NCBI GenBank assembly: GCA_003452695.1
Contig: DMNP01000173.1
Location: forward strand, 1-7,783
Direction: 5' to 3'
DNA: 7,783 bases
From: Eggerthellaceae bacterium
GTDB lineage: Bacteria > Actinomycetota > Coriobacteriia > Coriobacteriales > Eggerthellaceae
Part shown: in pieces, positions 1 through 5,994 of the stretch
Layout of the letters: every line of letters starts with the position of its first letter
Position numbering within the stretch: position 1 is the first letter of the stretch
Program-made: the position numbers and the translations under genes
Notes under the pieces: model-generated
Told to the model about the DNA's origin: nothing
Databases searched by the model: none
What the model saw: only the letters and a program-made list of their open reading frames with translations

Positions 1-226
1 GGATAACGTAGGTCGTGCGTTGCTTGGCCGAGAAGTAGGACGCATCGGGATCGTACATGCGAAATCCGATGGACAAGTCGCCCACCTGCAGCAGATGATG
101 CCCCTGCTCGTGGCGCGAGGACATGGCATGCGTGTGGTGATGATGAGCCTGACCCCGGTCGTGCATGGCTGGATGCTCCGGCAGAGGAGGATGCGGTTGC
201 ACGTGTGGCTGCAGCGTTTCTTCCAC
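1..226 (-). CDS. ABC importer ATPase, cluster C (peptide/nickel type), N-terminal 75 codons only
   Basis: This is the 5' part of a gene that runs off the left edge. Reading the minus strand from a GTG at 226 gives 75 codons. The last part (LLQVGDLSIGFRMYD, from residue 45) is the usual first beta-strand of DppD/NikD-type ATPases; the Walker A motif would lie beyond the edge. The GTG start is chosen because AAGGGGAG lies about 7 nt upstream and overlaps the stop of the preceding permease, so translation is probably coupled. ATG codons at residues 21 and 35 are alternatives; the first has a weaker CGGAG upstream. The protein should energise the permeases encoded just upstream at the inner face of the membrane. 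Residues 8-44 contain 12 histidines (8, 12, 18, 22, 28-31, 33, 39, 43, 44), which is unusual for this family and suggests metal handling. Family is clear; Ni/Co specificity is inference. Confidence 0.85.
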   Translation of the reverse strand, partial: MEETLQPHVQPHPPLPEHPAMHDRGQAHHHHTHAMSSRHEQGHHLLQVGDLSIGFRMYDPDASYFSAKQRTTYVI

Positions 227-241
227 GGCAATCTCCCCTTC

Positions 242-1153
242 CTATTCCTGCGAACTGTGCGGATCGACCATGCGGCGCACACCCGACCCCACGACATCGA
301 ACAACATGACGGTGACCACGAGCGCCAGACCAGGAAAGAGCGCAAGCCACCACATGCCCGCGGATAGATACGACATGGATTCCGACAGGATAATGCCTAC
401 GGCGGGCAAGTCGGGCGGCAGGCCGAAACCGAGAAACGTTATGGCCGCCTCGTGCATGATGGCATGCGGGAACAGCAGCACGAGTCCCACGATGAACTGG
501 GGAAGAACATAGGGGACCATGTGCGAAAGGGCAATGCGCACGCGGCTTGCGCCGAGTTTTCGCGCATGTGCCACGAACTGCGATTGGCTGCATTGAAGGA
601 TTTCGGCCCTCAGCACGCGCGTCAGGCTGGGCCAATGCGTAACGGCTAGCGCGATGGTCACTCCCCAGAAGCCTTTGCCCAGCGCATACGAGATAAGGAT
701 GAGCATGACGATGTGGGGAATGCCCATGAACAAGTCCACGAGCCAGGTGACCACGGCATCGGCGCGCTTGCCCCCGAGTGCCGCAATGGCCGCGAGCGCA
801 AGCGCGATGAGCGCCGAAACCGTTGCGGCCAGCAAGCCGACGAGCACGCTCGTGGACAAGCCGGCTGCAGTGCGCGCGAACATGTCGCGGCCCATCCAGT
901 CCGTCCCGAACAGGTGCTGCCCCGAAGGCGCCAGGCCCTTGGCGGAAAAATCGGCCGCAACGGCATCGCCCGCCAACACGCGGCCGCCCACGACCACGAC
1001 CACGAGAAGCATCGCCGCGCCCACGCATATTGCAAACGTTTGCCTGCGGTTGGCCATGCGCCGCTCAAGCGGCACATGCAGCACGGGCACGGACAGGAAC
1101 TGCGTCTCGCGTGCGGACAGCGCAGGCAGCGGCGTCTGTGCGGAGGCTTTCAT
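242..1153 (-). CDS. ABC importer permease, DppC/NikC type
   Basis: A 303-residue inner-membrane permease subunit of a peptide/nickel-family importer. Visible family marks are the pre-channel signature HLFGTDWMGRD (residues 80-90), first helix about 41-60, further helices about 103-127, 136-158, 160-175, 217-240 and 268-290, and the EAA coupling loop around residues 196-214 (ARKLGAS, then HMVP), which docks on the ATPase. The C-terminus VDPHSSQE resembles that of related importers. The frame stays open to 1279, but the ATG at 1153 is chosen: it follows a purine-rich GAGGGGAGGAGAAAGG stretch, sits 25 nt after the stop of the preceding permease, and gives a normal-length family N-terminus. Stop is TAG. 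The ATPase gene follows after 15 nt. Confident as a permease; substrate inferred from neighbours. Confidence 0.93.
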   Translation of the reverse strand: MKASAQTPLPALSARETQFLSVPVLHVPLERRMANRRQTFAICVGAAMLLVVVVVGGRVLAGDAVAADFSAKGLAPSGQHLFGTDWMGRDMFARTAAGLSTSVLVGLLAATVSALIALALAAIAALGGKRADAVVTWLVDLFMGIPHIVMLILISYALGKGFWGVTIALAVTHWPSLTRVLRAEILQCSQSQFVAHARKLGASRVRIALSHMVPYVLPQFIVGLVLLFPHAIMHEAAITFLGFGLPPDLPAVGIILSESMSYLSAGMWWLALFPGLALVVTVMLFDVVGSGVRRMVDPHSSQE

Positions 1154-1178
1154 CGACCGGGCACCTTTCTCCTCCCCT

Positions 1179-2177
1179 CTATCCACGGGCCACCTCGCCT
1201 GTGCGCATGCGCGGGTCGATAGCACCGTATAAAACGTTGGCAACGAGGTTTCCGCAGAACACGAGCGCCGACGAAACAACGGCTATGGCGCACAGCAGTG
1301 CCGCATCGCCGCCCATCGCGGCCGTTACCGCCGCCTGGCCCAGGCCCGGGTAGGAGAACACTTGCTCGACCAGGACCGAGCCGCCGAATATCTCGGCCAG
1401 CGAAGCGAACTGAAGCGTTATTGCCGGCAAGGCCAGATTGCGCAGACCGTGCCGACGGAGCGTTGCCCACATGCCTAGCCCGCGAGCACGAGCGAAGCGC
1501 ACATAGTCGCTTTCCATGACGTCTATCGTCTTCTCGCGCGTGTGCAGAGCAATCTGGGCCACGCCCACGACCGAAAGCGTAATGGCGGGCAGGACCATAT
1601 GGTGCAGCGCGTCCAGGATGGTCACGTCGGCTGCGGCCTTGCCCACGGGCACCGAGAAGCCGATGGGAAACCATCCCAGCGCCACGGCGAACGCCATCAG
1701 GAACACGAGACCCAGCCAGAACGTGGGCGTGGCGGCCAGCACGAAGCAATACGCCTTCACGGCCTTGTCCACGGCGCTTCCCCGATTTACGCCGGCCACA
1801 ACGCCCAGCGCGAACCCGAGCACGCCGCTTACCGCCCACGCCACCGCCATCAGAAGCAGCGTGTTGCCCGCGCGCCAAGCGATGACATCGGCCACCGGAG
1901 CGTTATAACGCAGCGACGTTCCGAAATCGCCCTGCAGTGCCGAGCCGAGCCAATGCGCGTAGCGCTCCCAGATGGGCGTCCCCACACCCCAGTGCTCGGC
2001 GAGCTGCGCACGCTTGGCCTCGCTCATGGATATCCACGCCGACTGCCCCACGTTCGCTTGCACCGGATCGATTGGAGAAACCGCGATAAGGAAAAAGGCG
2101 ACGGCGCTGACCGCAAGAAGCAGCAGCGCCAAACGCACGATATTCCGCAATATGAACCTGATCATGGGTTCGACCAC
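1179..2177 (-). CDS. ABC importer permease, DppB/NikB type
   Basis: A 332-residue inner-membrane permease that pairs with the downstream DppC-type subunit to form the translocation pore. It begins with the typical IRFILRNIVRLALLLLAVS first helix (about residues 7-33), has the family motif GDFGTSL (83-89), helices about 105-130, 141-170 and 195-212, the EAA coupling loop ARARGLGMWATLRRHGLRN (229-247), the conserved VEQVFSYPGLG segment (270-280), and the C-terminal YGAIDPRMR. The start is ambiguous: GTG at 2177 or ATG at 2165 (residue 5). The only clear Shine-Dalgarno (AAGGAG, 2195-2200) overlaps the stop of the binding-protein gene and is 17 nt from the GTG; a small hairpin lies between them. 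The upstream stop at 2199-2201 is in the same frame, so no earlier start exists. Family assignment is secure. Confidence 0.93.
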   Translation of the reverse strand: MVEPMIRFILRNIVRLALLLLAVSAVAFFLIAVSPIDPVQANVGQSAWISMSEAKRAQLAEHWGVGTPIWERYAHWLGSALQGDFGTSLRYNAPVADVIAWRAGNTLLLMAVAWAVSGVLGFALGVVAGVNRGSAVDKAVKAYCFVLAATPTFWLGLVFLMAFAVALGWFPIGFSVPVGKAAADVTILDALHHMVLPAITLSVVGVAQIALHTREKTIDVMESDYVRFARARGLGMWATLRRHGLRNLALPAITLQFASLAEIFGGSVLVEQVFSYPGLGQAAVTAAMGGDAALLCAIAVVSSALVFCGNLVANVLYGAIDPRMRTGEVARG

Positions 2178-2200
2178 ACTGCTGGCGCAGCCGGCTCCTT
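2177..2200 (-). promoter_or_regulatory. Shine-Dalgarno, mini-hairpin and GTG start of the DppB-type permease
   Basis: AAGGAG (2195-2200) overlaps the binding-protein stop and is 17 nt from the GTG at 2177, too far for normal initiation. Between them lies GCTG-CGC-CAGC (2181-2191), a 4-bp GC stem with a triloop. If folded it would shorten the effective spacing to about 6 nt. The pairing is visible; the functional role is inference. Confidence 0.35.
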
Positions 2201-3863
2201 ACTCCCAGCTCCACTGGTCGACGTTGTTCAGGACCGACCATCCATGCCCATGGGGCTGCGGCTTCTGTTCGGCCACCTGCAAGCCGTCGCGCTGGAAGAA
2301 CACATGGTCCACATTGGCTATCCACACCCACGGCGCATCGCCGCGCGGCGCGAAGCCAGTTGCGCCGTCCCACTGCGCCTGCTTCCAATGGGCAAACGAC
2401 TCTTCGACCGTCGGCTGCGCCAGCGCATCGGCTATGTGCTCGTCCACGACGGGATTGGAATAGTCGGCGACATTGAAGCTGCCCGTCGATGCATACAGGC
2501 TCTCTATCTCCATCGGTGCATTGCTGCCAAAGCCCCATACGACCGGCGTGCTATAGCCAAGCGCCATGGCCTCGTTCATGGGCATGCCGACCGCCTTCGC
2601 CTCGATGCCTATCTCCTTCATCTGATTGGCGAACTCCAACGCTATTGCCTGGCGCACGGAGTCGGTCGTGCTGTATATAACATCGAAGGATGCGCGCAAG
2701 CCGTCCTTCGCATAGATGCCGTCCGCTCCCTTTGCCCAGCCAGCATCCGTCAGGAACCTCTCTGCGGCGGCGGGGTCGTAGGCAACTTGCATGTCGTCGG
2801 AATACCAAGGCATGCCCGTGCCCACGCTGTAGGCTATGGTGCCATAGCCGTTCAGCACGTTGTCGATGAACCTCTGGCGGTCGATTCCCGCGTTGATGGC
2901 ACGGCGCACCTCGACGTTGCAGGTAACGTCGTTGCCCGCCGGATACGTCTCGTTGTCTGCTTGTACCGTAGTGCCCGACGGCACGACGGGCAAGGCCAGT
3001 CCGCGCGAATCCACGCTCTTGCACGACAACACGCCATAGCCGCTCGGTGCGCTGCCCGCCAGGGTTGCCGCAGTGAAGGCAAGGTCCACTTGGCCCGCCT
3101 TCGCCGCAGCCAGGGCCGCGTCTTCTTCCATGAACAGCACGATAACGCGATCCATCTTGGGCGCTTCGCCGTAGTAATCGGGATTGGCCCTGAAAATGGC
3201 CTGCTGGCCCCGGTCCCATTGCTCCAGCACATAGCGTCCCGAACCGATGGTGGCCTGCGGCGTGGTGCCGTAGTCGGCGCCGTAGGCATGCTCGGGGACG
3301 ATGCCCACGACTGCCAGAACGTACAGCAGGGCGTTGTACGGACGTTTCATCGAAATGACCACCGTCGCATCATCGGGAGCCTCGGCATGATCGACCATGG
3401 AAAGATCGGTTTCCGCCGCCGGCTCCTTTATTATCTCGTTGATGGTGAACGCCACGTCCTTGGCTGTAAGGGGCTGGCCGTCGGTGAACTTCGCGTCGCT
3501 GCGTATGCCGAATATCCACTGCATGCCGTCTTCGGACACGCGATAGGTCGTGGCAAGGTCGTTGTGGAAATTCAGGTCGGCATCGGTCGTGATAAGCGTC
3601 GATTGCACGAGCGGCTCGTGCATGTGCTCGCCGCTTCCCCAGTTCACAACCGGATTGAAGCCTGCTTCGGGTTCCGCCTCTGTCGAAAGCGCCACGACCA
3701 CCTGCGACCTCGCGCCTTCGGAGCCTGCGTTCCCCGAGCTCGCAGCCGAAGACGACGCGGCAGACGAAGGCGCCGCACCGCTGCACCCCGCCAAGGCTAA
3801 CGCCACCGCCATAACCGCAACCACAGCAACCGCGCAGGATAGCCGCCCGTTAAAACGATTCAT
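2199..3863 (-). CDS. ABC importer substrate-binding lipoprotein, family 5 (peptide/nickel type)
   Basis: A 554-residue extracytoplasmic solute-binding protein (SBP_bac_5 family), the first gene of the importer. Residues 1-27 are a lipoprotein signal peptide with lipobox ALAGC; Cys27 would be lipidated. An Ala/Ser/Gly linker (about 28-52) follows. The fold is recognised by YRVSEDGMQWIFGIRSDAKF (107-126), DGQPLTAKDVAFTIN, IVPEHAYG, GSGRYVLEQWDRGQ, NPDYYGEAP and AINAGIDRQRFIDNVLNG. From memory this subfamily is usually annotated as nickel or peptide binding; conserved-looking histidines occur at 80 and 82 (EHMHEPL) and at 538 and 540 (PHGHGW). ATG at 3863 has GAAGGGGG 4-5 nt upstream. Transcription probably starts at the promoter at 3900-3928. 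Length is normal for the family. Nickel/cobalt is favoured over peptides because of the His-rich ATPase, but ligand is unproven. Confidence 0.92.
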   Translation of the reverse strand: MNRFNGRLSCAVAVVAVMAVALALAGCSGAAPSSAASSSAASSGNAGSEGARSQVVVALSTEAEPEAGFNPVVNWGSGEHMHEPLVQSTLITTDADLNFHNDLATTYRVSEDGMQWIFGIRSDAKFTDGQPLTAKDVAFTINEIIKEPAAETDLSMVDHAEAPDDATVVISMKRPYNALLYVLAVVGIVPEHAYGADYGTTPQATIGSGRYVLEQWDRGQQAIFRANPDYYGEAPKMDRVIVLFMEEDAALAAAKAGQVDLAFTAATLAGSAPSGYGVLSCKSVDSRGLALPVVPSGTTVQADNETYPAGNDVTCNVEVRRAINAGIDRQRFIDNVLNGYGTIAYSVGTGMPWYSDDMQVAYDPAAAERFLTDAGWAKGADGIYAKDGLRASFDVIYSTTDSVRQAIALEFANQMKEIGIEAKAVGMPMNEAMALGYSTPVVWGFGSNAPMEIESLYASTGSFNVADYSNPVVDEHIADALAQPTVEESFAHWKQAQWDGATGFAPRGDAPWVWIANVDHVFFQRDGLQVAEQKPQPHGHGWSVLNNVDQWSWE

Positions 3864-3879
3864 TATTCCCCCTTCGGTG

Positions 3880-3900
3880 TTACGAATCTACGAATCGTAA
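3880..3900 (-). promoter_or_regulatory. Candidate operator: palindrome over the transcription start
   Basis: An inverted repeat TTACGA-N9-TCGTAA (arms 3880-3885 and 3895-3900) abuts the -10 hexamer and covers the predicted transcription start. Inside it the octamer TACGAATC is repeated directly (3881-3888, 3889-3896). The position is that of a repressor site which would block RNA polymerase. It does not match the E. coli NikR half-sites (GTATGA/TCATAC), and no regulator gene is in the window, so the cognate protein is unknown. Confidence 0.5.
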
Positions 3901-3928
3901 TAATATGTAAAACGAGCGGCGCTGTCAA
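3900..3928 (-). promoter_or_regulatory. Sigma-70 type promoter of the ABC importer operon
   Basis: On the minus strand TTGACA (3928-3923) is a perfect -35 hexamer, separated by exactly 17 bp from TATTAT (3905-3900), a 5-of-6 match to the -10. Start of transcription is expected near 3893, about 30 nt before the ATG of the binding-protein gene. The -35 is only 13 bp beyond the moeA stop, and no terminator is visible between the genes, so read-through from moeA is also possible. Confidence 0.75.
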
Positions 3929-3941
3929 CGCATCCGCATTG

Positions 3942-5147
3942 CTAGAACAAGCGGACGACCACCTCGGCGTCAGCAGCCAGGCCTTCCCGGTTGCGCGGGA
4001 TTTCGATATAGCCATCTGCCCCGCTTAGCTGAGATATCAACCCCGACTTTCCGCGGACGGGCACGGCAGCCAGCTTCTCCCCCTGCTGTTCCAGCCGAAC
4101 GGCGACCAGTTCGGTGCGCCCGTGGTTCGACGGCACGCCGGCCGACAGCCGGGCTGTGGCACTTGCCGACGCACTGGATTTCCCCAGCAACAGGGGCTTC
4201 ACTAGTTCCAGGAACATGAAATACGCCGCCACCGGATGCCCGGGCAGCCCGAAGGCGGGTTTGCCCTGCACGTCCGCGCACATCGTGGGCTTGCCGGGCT
4301 TCACGGCGATGCCATGGAACAGCATCGCGCCCAATTCCGAGAGCACGCGCGCCGTGTTGTCCTTCTGGCCGGCAGACGACCCGCCCGAAACCAGCACGGC
4401 ATCGCAAGACTCGATGGCCTGGCGCACTATGGCCAACAGCGCATCGTGATCGTCGGGAACGATGGGAAACCGCATCGGCACGGCGCCGCAGGCCGCCACG
4501 GCGGCGTCGAGCATGGGCGCGTTCACATCGCGCATCTGGGCCGCTACGGGCCGCACGTGAACGGGAACGATCTCGTCGCCGGTAGAGACGATGCCAACGA
4601 CCGGACGGGTGCGCACATCGCAGCGGGACAAGCCCAAGCTGGCCATCGTGCCCACATGGTGCGCGAGCAACCGCGTTCCCGCAGCCACGAGCACTTCCCC
4701 GGGTTTCACGTCGTCGTGCCTGTACACGATGTTGTCGCCCGGCGCAACCGGACGCGCCACGCCGATGCTGCCATCGCCGTATTCCTCGCAGTATTCCAAC
4801 ATGACCACGGCATCGGCTCCTTCGGGCACCTGTCCGCCCGTGGGAATGCGCACGCACGTGCCCGCAATGCAGCTGCATGAAGGATCCGCGCCCATTTCCA
4901 CCTCGCCCGCCAAGTCGAGCAGCGCCGGCAGCGCATCCGAGCAACCGAAGGTATCGGAAGCCACGACCGCGAATCCGTCCACCATCGACCGATCGAAGGC
5001 GGGAACCCCTTCGGGCGCCACGAGATCGCACGCCAGGACACGGCCGAGCGCATCGGACAGGGCGACCGACTCCGTATTCGCCACGGTCATGGCAAAGCGG
5101 TCGTGCACGACAGAACGCGCGTCTTCAAGGGAAACGACTTCCAGCAT
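3942..5147 (-). CDS. moeA: Molybdopterin molybdenumtransferase MoeA
   Basis: A 401-residue cytoplasmic enzyme that inserts molybdate into adenylylated molybdopterin in the last step of molybdenum cofactor synthesis. The MoeA N-terminal domain (about 7-170) contains PAFDRSMVDGFAV (49-61) and RIPTGGQVPEGADAVV (100-115). The MoCF-binding domain (about 183-320) contains VGIVSTGDEIV, the loop GGSSAGQKDNT (255-265), KPGKPT (283-288) and GLPGHPVAAY; the last usually reads GNP, so His304 is a small deviation. The C-terminal MoeA domain (about 330-400) ends in GYIEIPRNREGL. ATG at 5147 follows AAGGGGGTTGGAA; the frame is open further upstream but that is antisense noise over the preceding gene. It lies 20 nt after the cytochrome b-like gene, so the two are probably cotranscribed. 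Full length, no damage seen. Confidence 0.95.
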   Translation of the reverse strand: MLEVVSLEDARSVVHDRFAMTVANTESVALSDALGRVLACDLVAPEGVPAFDRSMVDGFAVVASDTFGCSDALPALLDLAGEVEMGADPSCSCIAGTCVRIPTGGQVPEGADAVVMLEYCEEYGDGSIGVARPVAPGDNIVYRHDDVKPGEVLVAAGTRLLAHHVGTMASLGLSRCDVRTRPVVGIVSTGDEIVPVHVRPVAAQMRDVNAPMLDAAVAACGAVPMRFPIVPDDHDALLAIVRQAIESCDAVLVSGGSSAGQKDNTARVLSELGAMLFHGIAVKPGKPTMCADVQGKPAFGLPGHPVAAYFMFLELVKPLLLGKSSASASATARLSAGVPSNHGRTELVAVRLEQQGEKLAAVPVRGKSGLISQLSGADGYIEIPRNREGLAADAEVVVRLF

Positions 5148-5167
5148 TTCCAACCCCCTTTTTTTCG

Positions 5168-5674
5168 TCAGGCTGCCTGAAAGGCGCTTGCCAACACCGC
5201 CACCACGAACAACGCTGCAAATGCGCAGGCTGCTGCGCGGAACGCGTTCTTGTAGCGTCGGTCCGCGCCCAAGTCCGTCAGCAGCGACTTGCTGCCCACG
5301 CACAGATGTGCAGCCAGGGCGATTGCCAACGCCACGATGGCCAAGCGTGCGATAAGCGCATTGGAGCTGGCAACATGCACCGCAATGCACGCCGCAAGCA
5401 GCGCGCCGGTCGCCCACTTCAACGCCAGATGGCGCTTCTTGCGCGGGCTCGGCGGACGTTGTGCATCGGAAAGCTGCTCGCGGCTCGTAACGACGCTCAT
5501 CACCACGTGAACTGCCACCAACGCCATTCCAACCCAGACGAGCCAGGCAAGCGGGCCGATAATGCCGAAGACGAGCGCCAGGCTTCCCAACACACCATGC
5601 GCCAGAAAGAAGACGACGAGCACGGCAGACACCGCCCCGTTTGCGAACCGCGCCGTCGACCGCTTGCCCACCAT
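5168..5674 (-). CDS. Five-helix membrane protein, succinate dehydrogenase/fumarate reductase cytochrome b-anchor like
   Basis: A 168-residue integral membrane protein with five predicted helices (about 13-38, 42-62, 85-103, 105-127, 144-165); basic loops (R78-H82 RKKRH; RRYK at 139-142) give a positive-inside topology with the N-terminus in the cytoplasm. One histidine lies in each of helices 1-4 (26, 56, 100, 123), the pattern expected of bis-histidine haem b ligation. The segment AHLCVGSKSLLTDLG (122-136) matches the H-x3-G-x3-L-x2-D pattern of SdhD-type anchors, where the His binds haem. No flavoprotein or iron-sulfur subunit is adjacent. Shorter than the Wolinella FrdC anchor. ATG at 5674 is preceded by GAAGGG only 3 nt away; GTG at 5671 is an alternative. 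First gene before moeA. Haem binding and quinone electron transfer are inferred; a plain membrane protein of unknown role is possible. Confidence 0.7.
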   Translation of the reverse strand: MVGKRSTARFANGAVSAVLVVFFLAHGVLGSLALVFGIIGPLAWLVWVGMALVAVHVVMSVVTSREQLSDAQRPPSPRKKRHLALKWATGALLAACIAVHVASSNALIARLAIVALAIALAAHLCVGSKSLLTDLGADRRYKNAFRAAACAFAALFVVAVLASAFQAA

Positions 5675-5732
5675 GCACCCTTCAATCCCGGATTTCAGAA
5701 CGCAGACATTCTACACCGTGGCCGCAACGGAC

Positions 5733-5780
5733 GTTACTGTCCCTTGCCCATGACATTCGCTTAGCGGGCAAGCGCGTAAC
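5733..5780. repeat. Imperfect inverted repeat / stem-loop
   Basis: CTTGCCC (5743-5749) pairs perfectly with GGGCAAG (5766-5772) around a 16-nt loop, and an outer GTTAC (5733-5737) pairs with GTAAC (5776-5780) across a small asymmetric internal loop. It is not followed by a T-run on either strand, so a terminator is unlikely. If the TAGAAT at 5715-5710 is the -10 for the minus-strand genes, the repeat would lie upstream of that promoter and could be a protein-binding site. Confidence 0.4.
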
Positions 5781-5891
5781 AGGGTTCGCACGCCCCTCTT
5801 GCTCGACCGCCCGCAAAGCTGCATAGAGCGAACGCAAGCGCTTCGTAAGCCTCTATCGCATCAACTCGTGCAGCCGCGTCCGGATTTGCTT

Positions 5892-5920
5892 TTCCGATTC
5901 ATGGCGCCAAGCGATATCAT
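5892..5920 (+). promoter_or_regulatory. Weak candidate promoter for the phosphatase gene
   Basis: TTCCGA (3 of 6 to the -35 consensus) and TATCAT (4 of 6 to the -10) are 17 bp apart, about 40 nt before the leader ORF start. The spacing is good but the -35 match is poor, so this is only the best candidate seen. Confidence 0.25.
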
Positions 5921-5958
5921 GGGCAGGCAAGACGATTCCTTGGGACAAGGAGCGACCC

Positions 5959-5994
5959 ATGCGTGCGAATCGGGGAAAAGCGGATTGTCGATGA
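5959..5994 (+). CDS. 11-codon leader ORF overlapping the phosphatase start
   Basis: ATG at 5959 has the best Shine-Dalgarno of the region, AAGGAG (5947-5952), 6 nt upstream. It encodes MRANRGKADCR and stops at TGA 5992-5994, overlapping the ATG of the lipoprotein gene as ATGA. Two readings fit: a translationally coupled leader peptide that feeds ribosomes to the next start, or a true N-terminus of the lipoprotein separated from it by a single-base indel, since the basic residues would make a good signal-peptide n-region. The ORF and its ribosome-binding site are plain; its role is inference. No known attenuator peptide is recognised. Confidence 0.45.
   Translation: MRANRGKADCR

Larger units (their letters stand above)
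5675..5990. other. Divergent intergenic region between the cytochrome b-like gene and the phosphatase
   Basis: About 316 bp separate the two divergent genes. It contains an imperfect stem-loop (5733-5780), a possible minus-strand -10 (TAGAAT, 5715-5710) without a convincing -35, a weak plus-strand promoter-like pair (TTCCGA 5892-5897, 17 bp, TATCAT 5915-5920), and an 11-codon leader ORF (5959-5994). No tRNA, known riboswitch or other gene was recognised. GC is lower and codon bias weaker than in the flanking genes. Confidence 0.6.

Noticed and set aside
1154..1279. Longer start for the DppC-type permease
   Set aside because: The added residues lack family resemblance and overlap the end of the preceding permease; ATG 1153 has a good purine-rich ribosome-binding site.
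1542..3800. 752-codon plus-strand open frame opposite the permease and binding-protein genes
   Set aside because: It lies antisense to clearly recognised genes, has no family motifs and an odd composition rich in R, H and G. Long antisense open frames are common in GC-rich coding DNA.
3864..3941. E. coli-type NikR operator upstream of the importer
   Set aside because: The palindrome arms are TTACGA/TCGTAA with a 9-bp spacer, unlike GTATGA-N16-TCATAC.
5148..5678. Upstream extension of the MoeA frame over the cytochrome b-like gene
   Set aside because: MoeA family length and the ribosome-binding site place the start at 5147; the extension is an off-frame reading of the neighbouring membrane gene.
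5799..5990. Phosphatase start at TTG 5799 or ATG 5919
   Set aside because: These would bury the signal peptide more than 20 residues inside the protein; neither has a good ribosome-binding site.
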